A stretch of 64,000 nucleotides of DNA from the NCBI GenBank assembly GCA_002479075.1, contig DLLG01000018.1:79511-143510 (forward strand), in the 5' to 3' direction. Below the pieces are notes generated by a model that made no database searches, was not told the origin of the DNA, and saw nothing but the letters and a program-made list of their open reading frames with translations. Source of the stretch: Clostridiales bacterium UBA7568 (GTDB taxonomy: Bacteria; Bacillota; Clostridia; Oscillospirales; CAG-272). Of this stretch, positions 7,452 through 17,528 are shown one piece after another; within the stretch, counting starts at the first letter, position 1, and every line of letters starts with the position of its first letter. Position numbers and translations under genes: made by a program.

Positions 7452-7502
7452 AAGTTGAAATCGAAAACTTAATTCAAATTCAATAAAACGGAGGTCTTTA
7501 TT

Positions 7503-7793
7503 ATGAAACTCAAACCCCTTTATGACCGCGTTGTGGTCAAGATGGAAGAAGCAGAAGAAACAACGAAGAGCGGCATCGTTCTTGCCGCCGCTTCAAAAGA
7601 AAAACCGCAGGTCGCAGTTGTTGTTGCTGTCGGCAGCGGCGAATCGCACGACGGCGCAAAGGAAGCCGTCGCAGTAAAAGTCAAGGTCGGTGACAAGGTC
7701 ATCGTTTCAAAATATGCGGGAACGGAAGTCAAGCTCGACGGTGAAGAATATATCATCGTAAATATGGGCGACATTCTTGCAATAGTTGAATAA
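7503..7793 (+). CDS. groES: Co-chaperonin GroES (Hsp10)
   Basis: The 96-residue lid of the GroEL folding chamber; as a heptamer it caps GroEL and encloses the substrate. The sequence opens with KLKPLYDRVVVK and has the mobile loop EETTKSGIVLAA (about 17-30), which contacts GroEL, and a GEEYIIVNMGDILAIVE ending. Length is normal. GGAGG lies 9 bases upstream of the ATG. It is followed after 21 bases by groEL in one operon under CIRCE control. Confidence 0.98.
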   Translation: MKLKPLYDRVVVKMEEAEETTKSGIVLAAASKEKPQVAVVVAVGSGESHDGAKEAVAVKVKVGDKVIVSKYAGTEVKLDGEEYIIVNMGDILAIVE

Positions 7794-7799
7794 TTTTAA

Positions 7800-9446
<1,647 letters not shown>

Positions 9447-9464
9447 TGAATCCAATTCCCATAT

Positions 9465-9501
9465 AAAAAAATGCGTCCCCGAAAAGGGGACGCATTTTTT
9501 C
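9465..9501 (+). terminator. Terminator of groES-groEL
   Basis: Stem ATGCGTCCCC/GGGGACGCAT with flanking A and T runs and a GAAAA loop, followed by TTTTTTC. Confidence 0.9.
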
Positions 9502-9551
9502 TTTTTTAATCAAATGTACGGTTGATTGAACCGATTTTTGCATTATGGCTT

Positions 9552-10001
9552 TTACGCGTTATGCATTATATCGTCATACATTTTTCCATAAAGCGCTATC
9601 AGCTGCTGTCTTGTGGTTTCGTGAGCCATAATGGCATCCTTCAGCGCCATTGCCTGCGCTTGTGCGCCGGTGTCTCCGGGGCCTCCGGATTTTACGTTTC
9701 CGAGCTTCTCAAGCGCTTTGTCAAGAAAGTCGTCGTTTTCTTTGAGCATTTCAAGCTGCTCAAGAATATAAGCCATTGTCGGCTTTCCGTTTACGACTCC
9801 GTTTGCTATGTTTTTATTTGTGTTTTCCATTGTTTTTTCCTCCATAATTTTATCCGGAGGACACGCAAGGCATATTGTGTTTTCTCCTACAAAGCGTGCC
9901 CTGCCGTTTTTCACAAGACCCTTTGCCCGTTTCGGGTAGGTCGCTTCATATTCGTTTCCCTGCTCATCAAAAACACGCACGTTTTTTTCTATGGGTGCCA
10001 C
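9552..10001 (-). CDS. Conserved hypothetical protein with possible alternative starts
   Basis: About 146-149 residues, soluble, function unknown. Residues up to about 50 form a small module (RVFDEQGNEYEATYPKRAKG, then NGRARFVGENTICLACPP) that I believe recurs in Clostridia as a conserved N-terminal unit. A Gly/Pro-rich hinge and two helices follow (93-149). The start is unclear: GTG at 10001 overlaps the only Shine-Dalgarno-like run (AAGGGGG), while an in-frame ATA at 9992 lies 8 bases after that run. Inside the gene an ATG at 9830 has GGAGGA 7 bases upstream and could make a separate 92-residue product from the same frame. No operon partner is evident. Confidence 0.65.
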   Translation of the reverse strand: MAPIEKNVRVFDEQGNEYEATYPKRAKGLVKNGRARFVGENTICLACPPDKIMEEKTMENTNKNIANGVVNGKPTMAYILEQLEMLKENDDFLDKALEKLGNVKSGGPGDTGAQAQAMALKDAIMAHETTRQQLIALYGKMYDDIMHNA

Positions 10002-10135
10002 CCCCTTATGGTTTTGATTTGCTTTTTCGGATTTCGTTTTTTCCTATGGGTTTCTTCCCCCTCCGCAAATCAATTTTAACATATTCCTCCCGGCTTTGCA
10101 ATATACTTTCGGAAAAACGCAAATTAAAATATGCA

Positions 10136-10166
10136 AAAACCCGCGCCGCCAAGCGGCGCGGGTTTT
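10136..10166 (-). terminator. Terminator of the PcrA/UvrD helicase gene
   Basis: A 14-bp perfect stem (AAAACCCGCGCCGC) with a 3-base loop. On the minus strand it is followed by TTTTTGC, about 30 bases after the stop codon. Confidence 0.9.
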
Positions 10167-10197
10167 ATATATCTGTATAAAATCGGACAAGAGGGCA

Positions 10198-12588
10198 TTA
10201 TTCCTTCTTCAGCTTTGCGTAGGTCGCCATCAGCTTTTTCGTTCCGACGGTGTCGAATGCTATTTCATACAGCAAGTCTGCCCCCATTTCGCGAACGGAA
10301 AGCACCGTTCCCGCGCCGAACGAAAGATGACGTACTCTGTCGCCCGCCGCAAAAACGTCGCCCGAATGGGTCTTACCTACTCCGGAGGAAACAGCCGAGG
10401 GCTTTGTCAGCTGGTTTGAAATTGTGATCCTGCGCGTTTTTTCGCCGAATTCCGTGCGGAATCTTGTCTTCGGCACTGGTTTTTCCTCGTCCTTATCCTT
10501 TTCCGGAATCTCCGCAATAAAGCGCGACGGCATATTGTATTGCGTTCTGCCGTACATCAGTCGCTCCTTTGCGCTGAGAATATAAAGGCGGTCTCTTGCA
10601 CGCGTTATCGCAACATAAGCAAGTCTGCGCTCCTCTTCAAGCTCGCTCGGGCTGAGCACCGACTGCTGTCCCGGGAAAAGTCCCTCCTCCATACCGGGCA
10701 GGAACACAACCGGAAATTCAAGGCCCTTTGCGCTGTGAATCGTCATCATAACGACGGCGTCTGCGGCTTTGTCATAGTTATCTATATCCGCAACAAGCGC
10801 GACATTTTCGAGGAAGTCGGAAAGTGACGGCTCCTCTGCGGACGTTTCATATTCAACGGCATTTGAAACAAGCTCTTCGATGTTCTCTCTTCTGTCTGCC
10901 GTTTCCCCGTTTTCCTCCGCCGCAATGAGCATAGCCTCGTAACCCGAAAGCTCGATTGTCATGCGGACAAGCTCGGAGACCTTATCGGGATTTTTCTCCG
11001 CAAAGTCCGAAAGAGTCTCGATAAGTCTGACAAACGGCATAAATTTGCTTTGAGATGACGCCGTCTGGGTAAAGTCCGTGCAATTCTGCATAACGGAAAA
11101 CATACTCATCTCCTCGTTTTCCGCAATCAGCTCAACAGAGTTCAGAGTTGCTTCGCCGATTTTTCTTTTCGGCTCGTTTATAATCCTGCGCAGGCGGAGA
11201 TCGTCATCGTTATTTGCAACAACGCAGAGATACGCCAGGATGTCCTTGACTTCCTTTCTCTCATAAAAGCGCCTGCCGCCGAGAATTCTATAAGGAATTC
11301 CGCTCCTGACGAACGCATTTTCTATGCTGTTTGACTGCGCATTCGTTCTGTAAAGCACGGCAAAATCGCCGTATTTCCGTTTTTCTCTGACGACGAGCTC
11401 CGTCGTTTTGTTGACAATAAATTTGCCTTCGTCTATCTGGCTGTCCAGCTGTTTTACAAAAATTTTGTCTCCGTCTCCGCGGTCGCACCAGAGGTCTTTT
11501 CCGCGTCTGCCGAAGTTGTTTCTTATAACGGCATTCGCCGCGTCGAGGATATATTCCGTCGAGCGATAGTTCTGCTCCAGCTTTATTTCCTTTACCCCCT
11601 GCACCTTCTCGTCAAAATGCAGGATATTTTCAATCGTTGCGCCGCGGAATTTATAAATACTCTGGTCATCATCGCCGACAACCATTATGTTTCCGCTACC
11701 GCCCGAGAGCAAAAGCGCAAGCTCAAGCTGGGCGTGGTTTGTGTCCTGAAACTCGTCAATCAGGACATAATCAAACTGACGCTGATATTTTTCGCGTACC
11801 TGACTGTTGTTCTGCAAGAGAAAGACCGTCTGCATAATTATATCGTCAAAATCCATAGCGTTCGTCTCTTTGAGACGGTTCTGATAGTATGTATATATCG
11901 TTGAAATCTGCTGAAGACGGAAATCGCTTTCGGCTTCCCTGTCAAATTCCTCTGCCGTTATCAGCTTGTCCTTTGCACCGCTTATTGCGTTCTTTACAGA
12001 TTTTATCGGAAGAATCTTATCGCTTATCGAAAACTTCTGATATGCCTCGGCGATGACCTTTTTTGAGTCGTCTTCGTCATATATAGTAAATCCAGGGCGA
12101 TATCCTGCCGCTTCCGCATTCGCACGGAGCATCCGCAGACACATCGAATGGAACGTTCCGCACCAAAGATCGCCAACCTTATCGCCGACTATTTTTTCGA
12201 GTCTCGTTTTCATCTCGCCTGCGGCTTTGTTTGTGAAAGTTATGGCTATAACGTTCCAGGGGTTCGGCGTGCGGGCGCGGAGCGAATCGAGCACCGTATC
12301 AAGCTGCTCTCCGGAGTAATCAAGCGCATCGTGCAGCTCCTTTACGGACTCTTCATCGGCACGGGCGGGAACGGCATCCGAATAATATGCGTTTCCGTAT
12401 TTGAGGATAAAGCCTATACGTTCCGTAAGGACAGTGGTTTTTCCCGTGCCTGCCCCCGCCAGAACAAGTAGCGGACCGTCAACTGTGTACACAGCCTCCC
12501 TCTGCTTTGCATTGAGATGCGCATATTTTTTGTCGAAAAGCGCGCGCTTTGCTTTCAGATACTCGGTTTTTATATCATATCCGCCCAT
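10198..12588 (-). CDS. pcrA: ATP-dependent DNA helicase, PcrA/UvrD type
   Basis: 3'-5' superfamily 1 helicase used in repair, rolling-circle replication and removal of RecA or stalled polymerase. The 796 residues carry the Q-motif region (LNAKQREAV), Walker A AGAGTGKTT (44-52), motif Ia ITFTNKAAGEM, the Walker B/DEFQDTN motif, motif III VVGDDDQSIYKFRGA, motif V TIHSAKGLEF and motif VI YVAITRARDRLY. The C-terminal 45 residues (VRHLSFGAGTVL onward) match the RNA polymerase-interacting tail typical of PcrA. Length is slightly above the usual 720-760 because of an insert near residues 70-108. Single gene with its own promoter and terminator. Confidence 0.95.
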   Translation of the reverse strand: MGGYDIKTEYLKAKRALFDKKYAHLNAKQREAVYTVDGPLLVLAGAGTGKTTVLTERIGFILKYGNAYYSDAVPARADEESVKELHDALDYSGEQLDTVLDSLRARTPNPWNVIAITFTNKAAGEMKTRLEKIVGDKVGDLWCGTFHSMCLRMLRANAEAAGYRPGFTIYDEDDSKKVIAEAYQKFSISDKILPIKSVKNAISGAKDKLITAEEFDREAESDFRLQQISTIYTYYQNRLKETNAMDFDDIIMQTVFLLQNNSQVREKYQRQFDYVLIDEFQDTNHAQLELALLLSGGSGNIMVVGDDDQSIYKFRGATIENILHFDEKVQGVKEIKLEQNYRSTEYILDAANAVIRNNFGRRGKDLWCDRGDGDKIFVKQLDSQIDEGKFIVNKTTELVVREKRKYGDFAVLYRTNAQSNSIENAFVRSGIPYRILGGRRFYERKEVKDILAYLCVVANNDDDLRLRRIINEPKRKIGEATLNSVELIAENEEMSMFSVMQNCTDFTQTASSQSKFMPFVRLIETLSDFAEKNPDKVSELVRMTIELSGYEAMLIAAEENGETADRRENIEELVSNAVEYETSAEEPSLSDFLENVALVADIDNYDKAADAVVMMTIHSAKGLEFPVVFLPGMEEGLFPGQQSVLSPSELEEERRLAYVAITRARDRLYILSAKERLMYGRTQYNMPSRFIAEIPEKDKDEEKPVPKTRFRTEFGEKTRRITISNQLTKPSAVSSGVGKTHSGDVFAAGDRVRHLSFGAGTVLSVREMGADLLYEIAFDTVGTKKLMATYAKLKKE

Positions 12589-12634
12589 AATTGACTCATT
12601 CCTCTCTCAACTTCGGTCATTTCTTTACCCTCTT

Positions 12635-12663
12635 ATTATACAACATTTTCGGGTTCAAATCAA
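12635..12663 (-). promoter_or_regulatory. Promoter of the PcrA helicase gene
   Basis: TTGATT (12663-12658) and TATAAT (12640-12635), 17-base spacer, minus strand. Confidence 0.65.
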
Positions 12664-12697
12664 CATCAAAACTCACAATTTTGAGCCTCAAAAGAAA

Positions 12698-12724
12698 AAA
12701 CCGAAGGCATTTTGCCTTCGGTTT
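12698..12724 (-). terminator. Terminator of the CxxC-repeat surface protein gene
   Basis: A 12-bp stem (AAACCGAAGGCA/TGCCTTCGGTTT) with a 3-base loop and a T-rich minus-strand tail, just after the stop codon. Confidence 0.9.
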
Positions 12725-12737
12725 ATTTTTCTTTTAA

Positions 12738-15272
12738 TCAGATGCTTGTGTCGTGCATATGTTCGTCGTTCTTTTTGTTTTTCAGAACGATGAATGCAAC
12801 TGCGCCTGCTGCGATGACAAGTGTCAGAACAACGATGATTATCGGCAATGCATAGTTTGCTTTCTTTGCGCCTGCGTTGAGAAGAATCAGGGAGTTGGAC
12901 GGATACTTGAACGTACCGGAGCCGATATTTACCGTTATAACAGAGCCCTTGCGGCTTATATAATCGGGGGAGATGAGCTTGAGCGCGCCGTTCTCGTCAA
13001 TATATGCGATGTTGAAGAGCGTCTTTGCATACTCATCGCCGAGGTCTATCGTAAATACGGTGCCGGAGGTAAGGTTAGCTTGCGCTCCGTCGATCGTCAT
13101 CGTATAGTTATAAGCGAATTCAACCGTTCCGTACTGTGCTGCAAGAGAAGCGCTTGCGTTTATCTGATCGACAAACGGCTTAACCTTTTCGTTGAACTCT
13201 TCGTTTGTCATCAGTTTGAAGAGGAAGAATATATCCTTGTCTGTCGAAACGTTGCTGCCGAACGAAAGTGTGAAGCGGTCGCTCGAAACGGCAAGCGTAT
13301 TGCCTTTCTTGCTCTCTGTGACGATGTTCTGCATATGGCAATGACTGCATTCTTTTACGATCGTGCCCTTCTTTGAAGGAACAACCTCAAAGTTGTGTCC
13401 TGTTGCCGGAATCGGCTGCGACTCAATCTTGCCGCAGAGCGAGCAGGCTCTCTTGCTTTCGCCTTCTGCAATACAGGTCGATTCGGTCGTTGTCATCCAT
13501 GCGCCGAAGCTGTGCGCATCGGGATTTATGGGAAGCTCTCTTGTCTTTGTTGTCTTTTTGCAGACAGAGCAGATGCAGGTTTCAATTCCCTTTTCGCTGC
13601 ACGTCGGTGTCTTTGTAATCTTATAGTCGCTGTCAAGATATACACAGTCAACTGTCGACTTCGAGATTACACGTGTTTCAGAATAATCGCAACGGGTGCA
13701 ACTGCGTTTTTCAAGACCGTCGTTTGCGCAGCTTGCGGCAGTAACCGTTGTCCAGCCGCCAAGGTCGTGTCCGAGTGCAGGAACCGTCTCCTCTTCTTTT
13801 GCTCCGCAAACGGTGCAGGTGCGCGTTCTCAAACCGGAGCTGAGACAAGTTGCGTTTGTGCCTGTCCATTCGCCGAATTTGTGTATGTTCGTCTTGGGGA
13901 GAGTTTCCGTAAGGACTTCGTTACATCCCTCTCCCTTACATTTATACTGTATAGTGCCCTCGTCCTTGCAGGTTGCGGCTTTGATAATCACGCCGTTCGC
14001 CCTGTCCCATACGTGCGTATGGCTTGAGAGCTTCGGAATTGCTCTTTCTTCTTCGGCTCCGCAAACAGAGCATTTGTAAAGTGCTTTTCCGTCTTGATCC
14101 TTCGTCGGGTCAAGAGTGTTTCTGACAAATTTATAATCGTGAGCAGCCTTGATTGTGATAACGGCAGTTTTCTTATAAGCGCCGTTTGCGTCCTTGCCGC
14201 ACTTTGTGCAACCGAACGAGCCCTTGCCGTCCGTGGTGCAGGTGGCAGGAAGCGTCACAACAAGAAGTTCATAATCCGCATATCCGTGTTCGCACTGGAT
14301 AGGCGACGTGCGCGAGCGGCCGCATCTCACGCAAAGCTCGTGCCAGAGACCGTCTTCCTCGCGTATTGTTGCCTCTTTTACAAAGTCGTGTCCGAGCGCG
14401 GGAACGCTTCTCTTTTCAACCTTCATACACTTAATGCAGACATATTCCGCAACGCCTGCGGTGTCACACGTGGGTGCGGGGCTGTACTTTGTAGGAGTTG
14501 CGGGGAAAGTATGTGCTGCGGAAATTGTTTCTTCGCTTATTATCTTTCCGCACGCATTACATACAACTCTTCTGTAACCGGTTTTGCTGCAGCTTGCGGC
14601 GCTTTCGACGATGTGCGTATATGTATGATCGCAGGCATAAGCGTCGGCTTTTGTCGAAATTTCGTAATCCGCCTGAGCCTCTGCGCTACCGATCTTTTTT
14701 ACGCCTCTTGCTGTACCGTTGAGGAACACCGTTCCGTGAGCGCTCTGATCCTTTACGGTAAACTTGATCTCAAAAGCAGGACCGTTCATATATATATCGT
14801 TGGTAACACTCGAAATAACAACGTTCATCTCGCCCGAGGAAGAAGGGGTAAGCGTTGCTTCTTTACCGAATATATTTTTGCTCATACTCTTGAATTCAAG
14901 AACGTTCGCATCATAAATTATGCGGACGTTTATGTAATTCGCATAGAGATCCGTGTCTATGAAATAAAACAGAATGTCAACTTCTTTTTTATCGGAAGAA
15001 AAGCTGACTTCGCCTGCGATATTTGAGGGTCCCAGCTGTATTTTCAGCGACTCCTGCGGTACATCTTCCCCGCTTGATTCGCCGTCATCGCCCGATCCGG
15101 GTTCTTCTCCGGAATGGTCGTGTTCAACTTCTATGTTGCAGTCCTCTATTCCGCAATCGGAATGAGTATGGATGTGTTCTTCTTCGCCGACAGCTGCCGC
15201 AAGACAAGGCATTGCAACGCTTGCCAGGCAAAAGATTATCGCAAACAAGAAAGCAACGATTTTTCTTTTCAT
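12738..15272 (-). CDS. Secreted, membrane-anchored protein with cohesin-like domain and CxxC repeats
   Basis: Exported 844-residue protein of unknown role. A signal peptide (1-26) is followed by a His-rich patch (EEHIHTHSDC, EVEHDHSG) and an acidic linker. About 75-195 look like a cohesin-type beta sandwich (ANVLEFKSMS and IKFTVKD edges). From about 215 to 655 there are repeated modules of about 45-60 residues; eight fit the pattern Cys, four residues, Gly, five or six residues, CxxC, for example ATCLSSGLRTRTCTVCG. Eleven CxxC-like pairs are present and several modules start with a GHDF/GHDLGGW phrase. The last 200 residues form another beta-rich domain, then a membrane helix (about 803-825) and a short tail ending EHMHDTSI. 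The Cys pairs could bind metal or form disulfides. GGAGG precedes the ATG. Confidence 0.85.
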   Translation of the reverse strand: MKRKIVAFLFAIIFCLASVAMPCLAAAVGEEEHIHTHSDCGIEDCNIEVEHDHSGEEPGSGDDGESSGEDVPQESLKIQLGPSNIAGEVSFSSDKKEVDILFYFIDTDLYANYINVRIIYDANVLEFKSMSKNIFGKEATLTPSSSGEMNVVISSVTNDIYMNGPAFEIKFTVKDQSAHGTVFLNGTARGVKKIGSAEAQADYEISTKADAYACDHTYTHIVESAASCSKTGYRRVVCNACGKIISEETISAAHTFPATPTKYSPAPTCDTAGVAEYVCIKCMKVEKRSVPALGHDFVKEATIREEDGLWHELCVRCGRSRTSPIQCEHGYADYELLVVTLPATCTTDGKGSFGCTKCGKDANGAYKKTAVITIKAAHDYKFVRNTLDPTKDQDGKALYKCSVCGAEEERAIPKLSSHTHVWDRANGVIIKAATCKDEGTIQYKCKGEGCNEVLTETLPKTNIHKFGEWTGTNATCLSSGLRTRTCTVCGAKEEETVPALGHDLGGWTTVTAASCANDGLEKRSCTRCDYSETRVISKSTVDCVYLDSDYKITKTPTCSEKGIETCICSVCKKTTKTRELPINPDAHSFGAWMTTTESTCIAEGESKRACSLCGKIESQPIPATGHNFEVVPSKKGTIVKECSHCHMQNIVTESKKGNTLAVSSDRFTLSFGSNVSTDKDIFFLFKLMTNEEFNEKVKPFVDQINASASLAAQYGTVEFAYNYTMTIDGAQANLTSGTVFTIDLGDEYAKTLFNIAYIDENGALKLISPDYISRKGSVITVNIGSGTFKYPSNSLILLNAGAKKANYALPIIIVVLTLVIAAGAVAFIVLKNKKNDEHMHDTSI

Positions 15273-15394
15273 TTTTACCTCCGTAAGGCTCTCGCCTGTT
15301 TTCCCGCAATTATTCTTCTGAATGCCCGCCGCTTTCTTTAATACGCCAAAAGGAAGCGACTATTTTTGAAGATAATTTCAGATTGTACTATTTT

Positions 15395-15422
15395 ATTATA
15401 TACTTTTTTGAATTTTTGTCAA
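15395..15422 (-). promoter_or_regulatory. Promoter of the CxxC-repeat surface protein gene
   Basis: TTGACA (15422-15417) and TATAAT (15400-15395), 16-base spacer, minus strand. The leader to the start at 15272 is about 115 bases. Apart from this and the tRNA promoter I see nothing else in 15273-15553. Confidence 0.7.
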
Positions 15423-15514
15423 GGTGCAAAGCGCGGTTTCGATAAAATTGGCTTTTTTGACACATTTCATTTACAATTATTATATGTTTTTTCTTACAAA
15501 CGCAAAATTCCCTC

Positions 15515-15543
15515 TTGACTTCGCAGAGAAATTGTGATAGAAT
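15515..15543 (+). promoter_or_regulatory. Promoter of tRNA-Ser
   Basis: TTGACT (15515-15520) and TAGAAT (15538-15543) with a 17-base spacer, ten bases before the mature tRNA. Confidence 0.75.
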
Positions 15544-15553
15544 ACTACCCGAT

Positions 15554-15645
15554 GGAAAGATGGCTGAGCTGGTCTAAGGCGCACGACTGGAAATCGTGTT
15601 TGGGCTAATACCCCAACTAGGGTTCGAATCCCTATCTTTCCGCCA
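15554..15645 (+). tRNA. tRNA-Ser, anticodon GGA
   Basis: Class II tRNA that reads UCC and UCU. Acceptor arms GGAAAGA (15554-15560) and TCTTTCC (15635-15641) pair. The anticodon loop CTGGAAA is at 15587-15593 with GGA at 15589-15591. A long variable arm (TTTGGG/CCCCAA) marks serine. The T-loop is TTCGAAT, discriminator G15642, and CCA (15643-15645) is encoded. Confidence 0.97.
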
Positions 15646-15649
15646 AAAC

Positions 15650-15677
15650 AAAAAGGACACCGCAGGGTGTCCTTTTT
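15650..15677 (+). terminator. Terminator of tRNA-Ser
   Basis: A 12-bp stem (AAAAAGGACACC/GGTGTCCTTTTT) with GCAG loop and T run, four bases after the CCA end. Confidence 0.9.
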
Positions 15678-15689
15678 GTTTTAGCAAAT

Positions 15690-15877
15690 ATGGGTTCGAA
15701 CGGGCTCGGTAGTGAATGAGGCGCCTGCGGCGTAGCGAAGCGGCACGAGGGTGGTGAATGACAGCCTTTGACGGCTGTCAGAGCCCGAGTGTGACCGAGC
15801 CGCAGCGAGACTGTCAGAGCCGAGCCTGACCGAGCGACTTTGAGTCGCGAGAATTCGAATCAATCCCTTTTCGCCTA
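15690..15877. repeat. GC-rich inverted-repeat element next to tRNA-Ser with a tRNA-end-like border
   Basis: Non-coding stretch with internal dyads: GACAGCC/GGCTGTC (about 15760-15779), GGGCTCGG versus CCGAGCC copies, CGACT/AGTCG. It begins with GGGTTCGAAC and ends with TTCGAATCAATCCCTTTTCGCC, which resembles the 3' end of the adjacent tRNA gene (18 of 26 positions agree by eye). It may be a repetitive extragenic element or the remnant of a tRNA-targeted insertion. No ORF is convincing here. Confidence 0.4.
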
Positions 15878-15922
15878 TATAGCACCGGCATTCCGGATTC
15901 GGTTACAATTATTATATTAAAA

Positions 15923-15944
15923 ATGCGTCGGCGGGCCGACGCAT
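15923..15944 (-). terminator. Terminator of the recD2-comF-vanY unit
   Basis: Stem ATGCGTCGG/CCGACGCAT with a 4-base loop, followed on the minus strand by TTTTTAATAT, directly after the carboxypeptidase stop codon. Confidence 0.85.
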
Positions 15945-15951
15945 TTTGTTT

Positions 15952-16854
15952 TTATTTTTCCGCCCAGATGTAATATCCTCCGGCGTTATCCGGCGAAGCA
16001 TAAATGCTTCCGTCCGTTTTCGGAATATAAATTTTTCCTTCCTTGCCGGACTGATACGAGACGATAAAGTCGCCGTAGGTATAAAATTTTCCGTCCTCAT
16101 AGAGAGAGGAATATTCCTCAAGCGTTATTTTGCTGCGATAAATTATCTCTGCGTGCGGCGCACCGACGTAGCGCAGGTGCCAAGGCTCGTACTCGATTCC
16201 GGTCAGTTCCTCTCCCCACATCGGATAACGGATGATAAACCCGAATTTGTATGAGTTTTTTGCCACCCATCTGCCAACCTCGCTGTTTATAAACCGCTTC
16301 TGCGGATAACCTTCAACCTTAACATCAACCGCAAGCCCCGTTTCGTGTTCACTCGCCCCGGCAGGCGCGGCATACGGATTGTTTTCATAAACCTGAGCCT
16401 GATATTCGCGCGTTCTGTATGTGCTTGTCATAAGCAGGTCCTTGCCGAGCCTGCTTTTCACCTCCGCAAAAAGCCTTCCGAGATCATAAAGGGCGTATGT
16501 GCTGACGCTGTTCTTTTCATCAACCGTCGCAACTGCCGGCACATCCTCTTCGGAAAGCGGATGAGCGGTGTTCACAAGCCATAATACATTTGTATAAATT
16601 ATCTTGTCCGAGACTTCAAGCTCCGAAATATCGAGACTTTCGAGTTCTTCTCCGCCTATATCCGTCTCGCAGAGCAGACCTGTTTCGCCCTTGCCGAAGC
16701 CGTCAAAAAAGCCGTATATACGCCAGAACTGATACCTGATAACATAAGCCGAGAAAACCGCAAGCGCCAGAACGGCGGCGCAGAGCACTATCAGGATAAT
16801 CCGCTTTTTAGTCGTCTTTGTCAAGCTGTTGTCCTCCCTTTTATTTGTTTTCAT
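15952..16854 (-). CDS. D-alanyl-D-alanine carboxypeptidase, VanY/M15B family
   Basis: Membrane-anchored peptidase of 300 residues that trims the terminal D-Ala of peptidoglycan peptides outside the cell. A single N-terminal helix (about 19-41) anchors it. The zinc and catalytic residues of M15B are visible: SEHETGLAVD (H170 and D177 bind zinc) and EPWHLRYVG (E223 catalytic base, H226 zinc ligand). The YRTREYQAQVY motif near 146-157 is also typical. The start ATG overlaps the comF stop as ATGA, so translation is coupled. It is the last gene of the recD2 unit; no vanRS-type regulators are present, so general wall remodelling is more likely than glycopeptide resistance. Confidence 0.93.
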   Translation of the reverse strand: MKTNKREDNSLTKTTKKRIILIVLCAAVLALAVFSAYVIRYQFWRIYGFFDGFGKGETGLLCETDIGGEELESLDISELEVSDKIIYTNVLWLVNTAHPLSEEDVPAVATVDEKNSVSTYALYDLGRLFAEVKSRLGKDLLMTSTYRTREYQAQVYENNPYAAPAGASEHETGLAVDVKVEGYPQKRFINSEVGRWVAKNSYKFGFIIRYPMWGEELTGIEYEPWHLRYVGAPHAEIIYRSKITLEEYSSLYEDGKFYTYGDFIVSYQSGKEGKIYIPKTDGSIYASPDNAGGYYIWAEK

Positions 16855-17528
16855 TGAGATGAAGCGACCGTCACAACGCAGACAAACCCCGCTCCGAGCT
16901 CTCTTGCAAGCTTCGAGCAGGCTGAAAGCGTGCTGCCCGTTGTCGATACGTCGTCAATTATTATAACCTTATAAGGCGCTTTTGCGTTTTTAGCGGGAAC
17001 ATACGCCATTTCCGCATTCTCTTTTCGCTCGTCCGAAGTCAGCACCTTCTGTTTTCTGAAATGCGCCCTGTGCGCAAACAGGGTCGCCGCCGGTATCCCC
17101 GTCAGCTTTGATATTTTTCCGCAAAGCTCCTTTGACTGGTCAAAGCCGTATTCGGAGATGCCCTCCCTGCTCCTCGGCACATATGTCAGCACACAATCCG
17201 AAAAGCCTTCAATATCTGTTATAGCCGAAAATATTGCCTTTTTACACTCAACCGCAAGAAAATCCCGCAGTCTCCTGCTGTTCTTCCGTTTCAGGGCAAA
17301 GATCAGTCGCTTTGAAAAGTCGCTTTTGTATTCGAAAAGGTGAAGCGCAACGTCTGCCGGCGCAACCTTGTTACAGCGACAGTCGATATGCGGTTTTCCG
17401 CATCTGCGGCACCTCTCGCCGCACATATCCCTGTATTTCTTTTCGCAGTCCGCGCAGAGGTATTCGCCCTCTGTCACTTTTCCGCAGGCGACACACTTGG
17501 GCGGGAAAAGAATATCCGTTATCCTCAT
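16851..17528 (-). CDS. comF: ComF family phosphoribosyltransferase-like protein
   Basis: Cytosolic protein of 225 residues related to the late competence protein ComFC, which helps bring transforming DNA into recombination. The N-terminus has a zinc-finger-like set (CVAC at 12-15, CADC at 25-28, CRRC at 40-43, then CRC). The C-terminus has the PRPP-binding signature VIIIDDVSTTGST (188-200). The ATG shares one base with the recD2 stop (TGATG). ComFA is not adjacent. Pairing with a helicase suggests a role in DNA processing (inference). Confidence 0.9.
   Translation of the reverse strand: MRITDILFPPKCVACGKVTEGEYLCADCEKKYRDMCGERCRRCGKPHIDCRCNKVAPADVALHLFEYKSDFSKRLIFALKRKNSRRLRDFLAVECKKAIFSAITDIEGFSDCVLTYVPRSREGISEYGFDQSKELCGKISKLTGIPAATLFAHRAHFRKQKVLTSDERKENAEMAYVPAKNAKAPYKVIIIDDVSTTGSTLSACSKLARELGAGFVCVVTVASSQ

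Noticed and set aside
12738..15272. Repeats in this gene as a possible CRISPR-like array
   Set aside because: The periodicity is at protein level (CxxC modules) and the DNA units are not identical or regularly spaced.
15952..16854. Vancomycin resistance gene vanY
   Set aside because: The peptidase motifs fit VanY, but there are no vanH/A/X or vanRS genes nearby, so only general wall function is supported.
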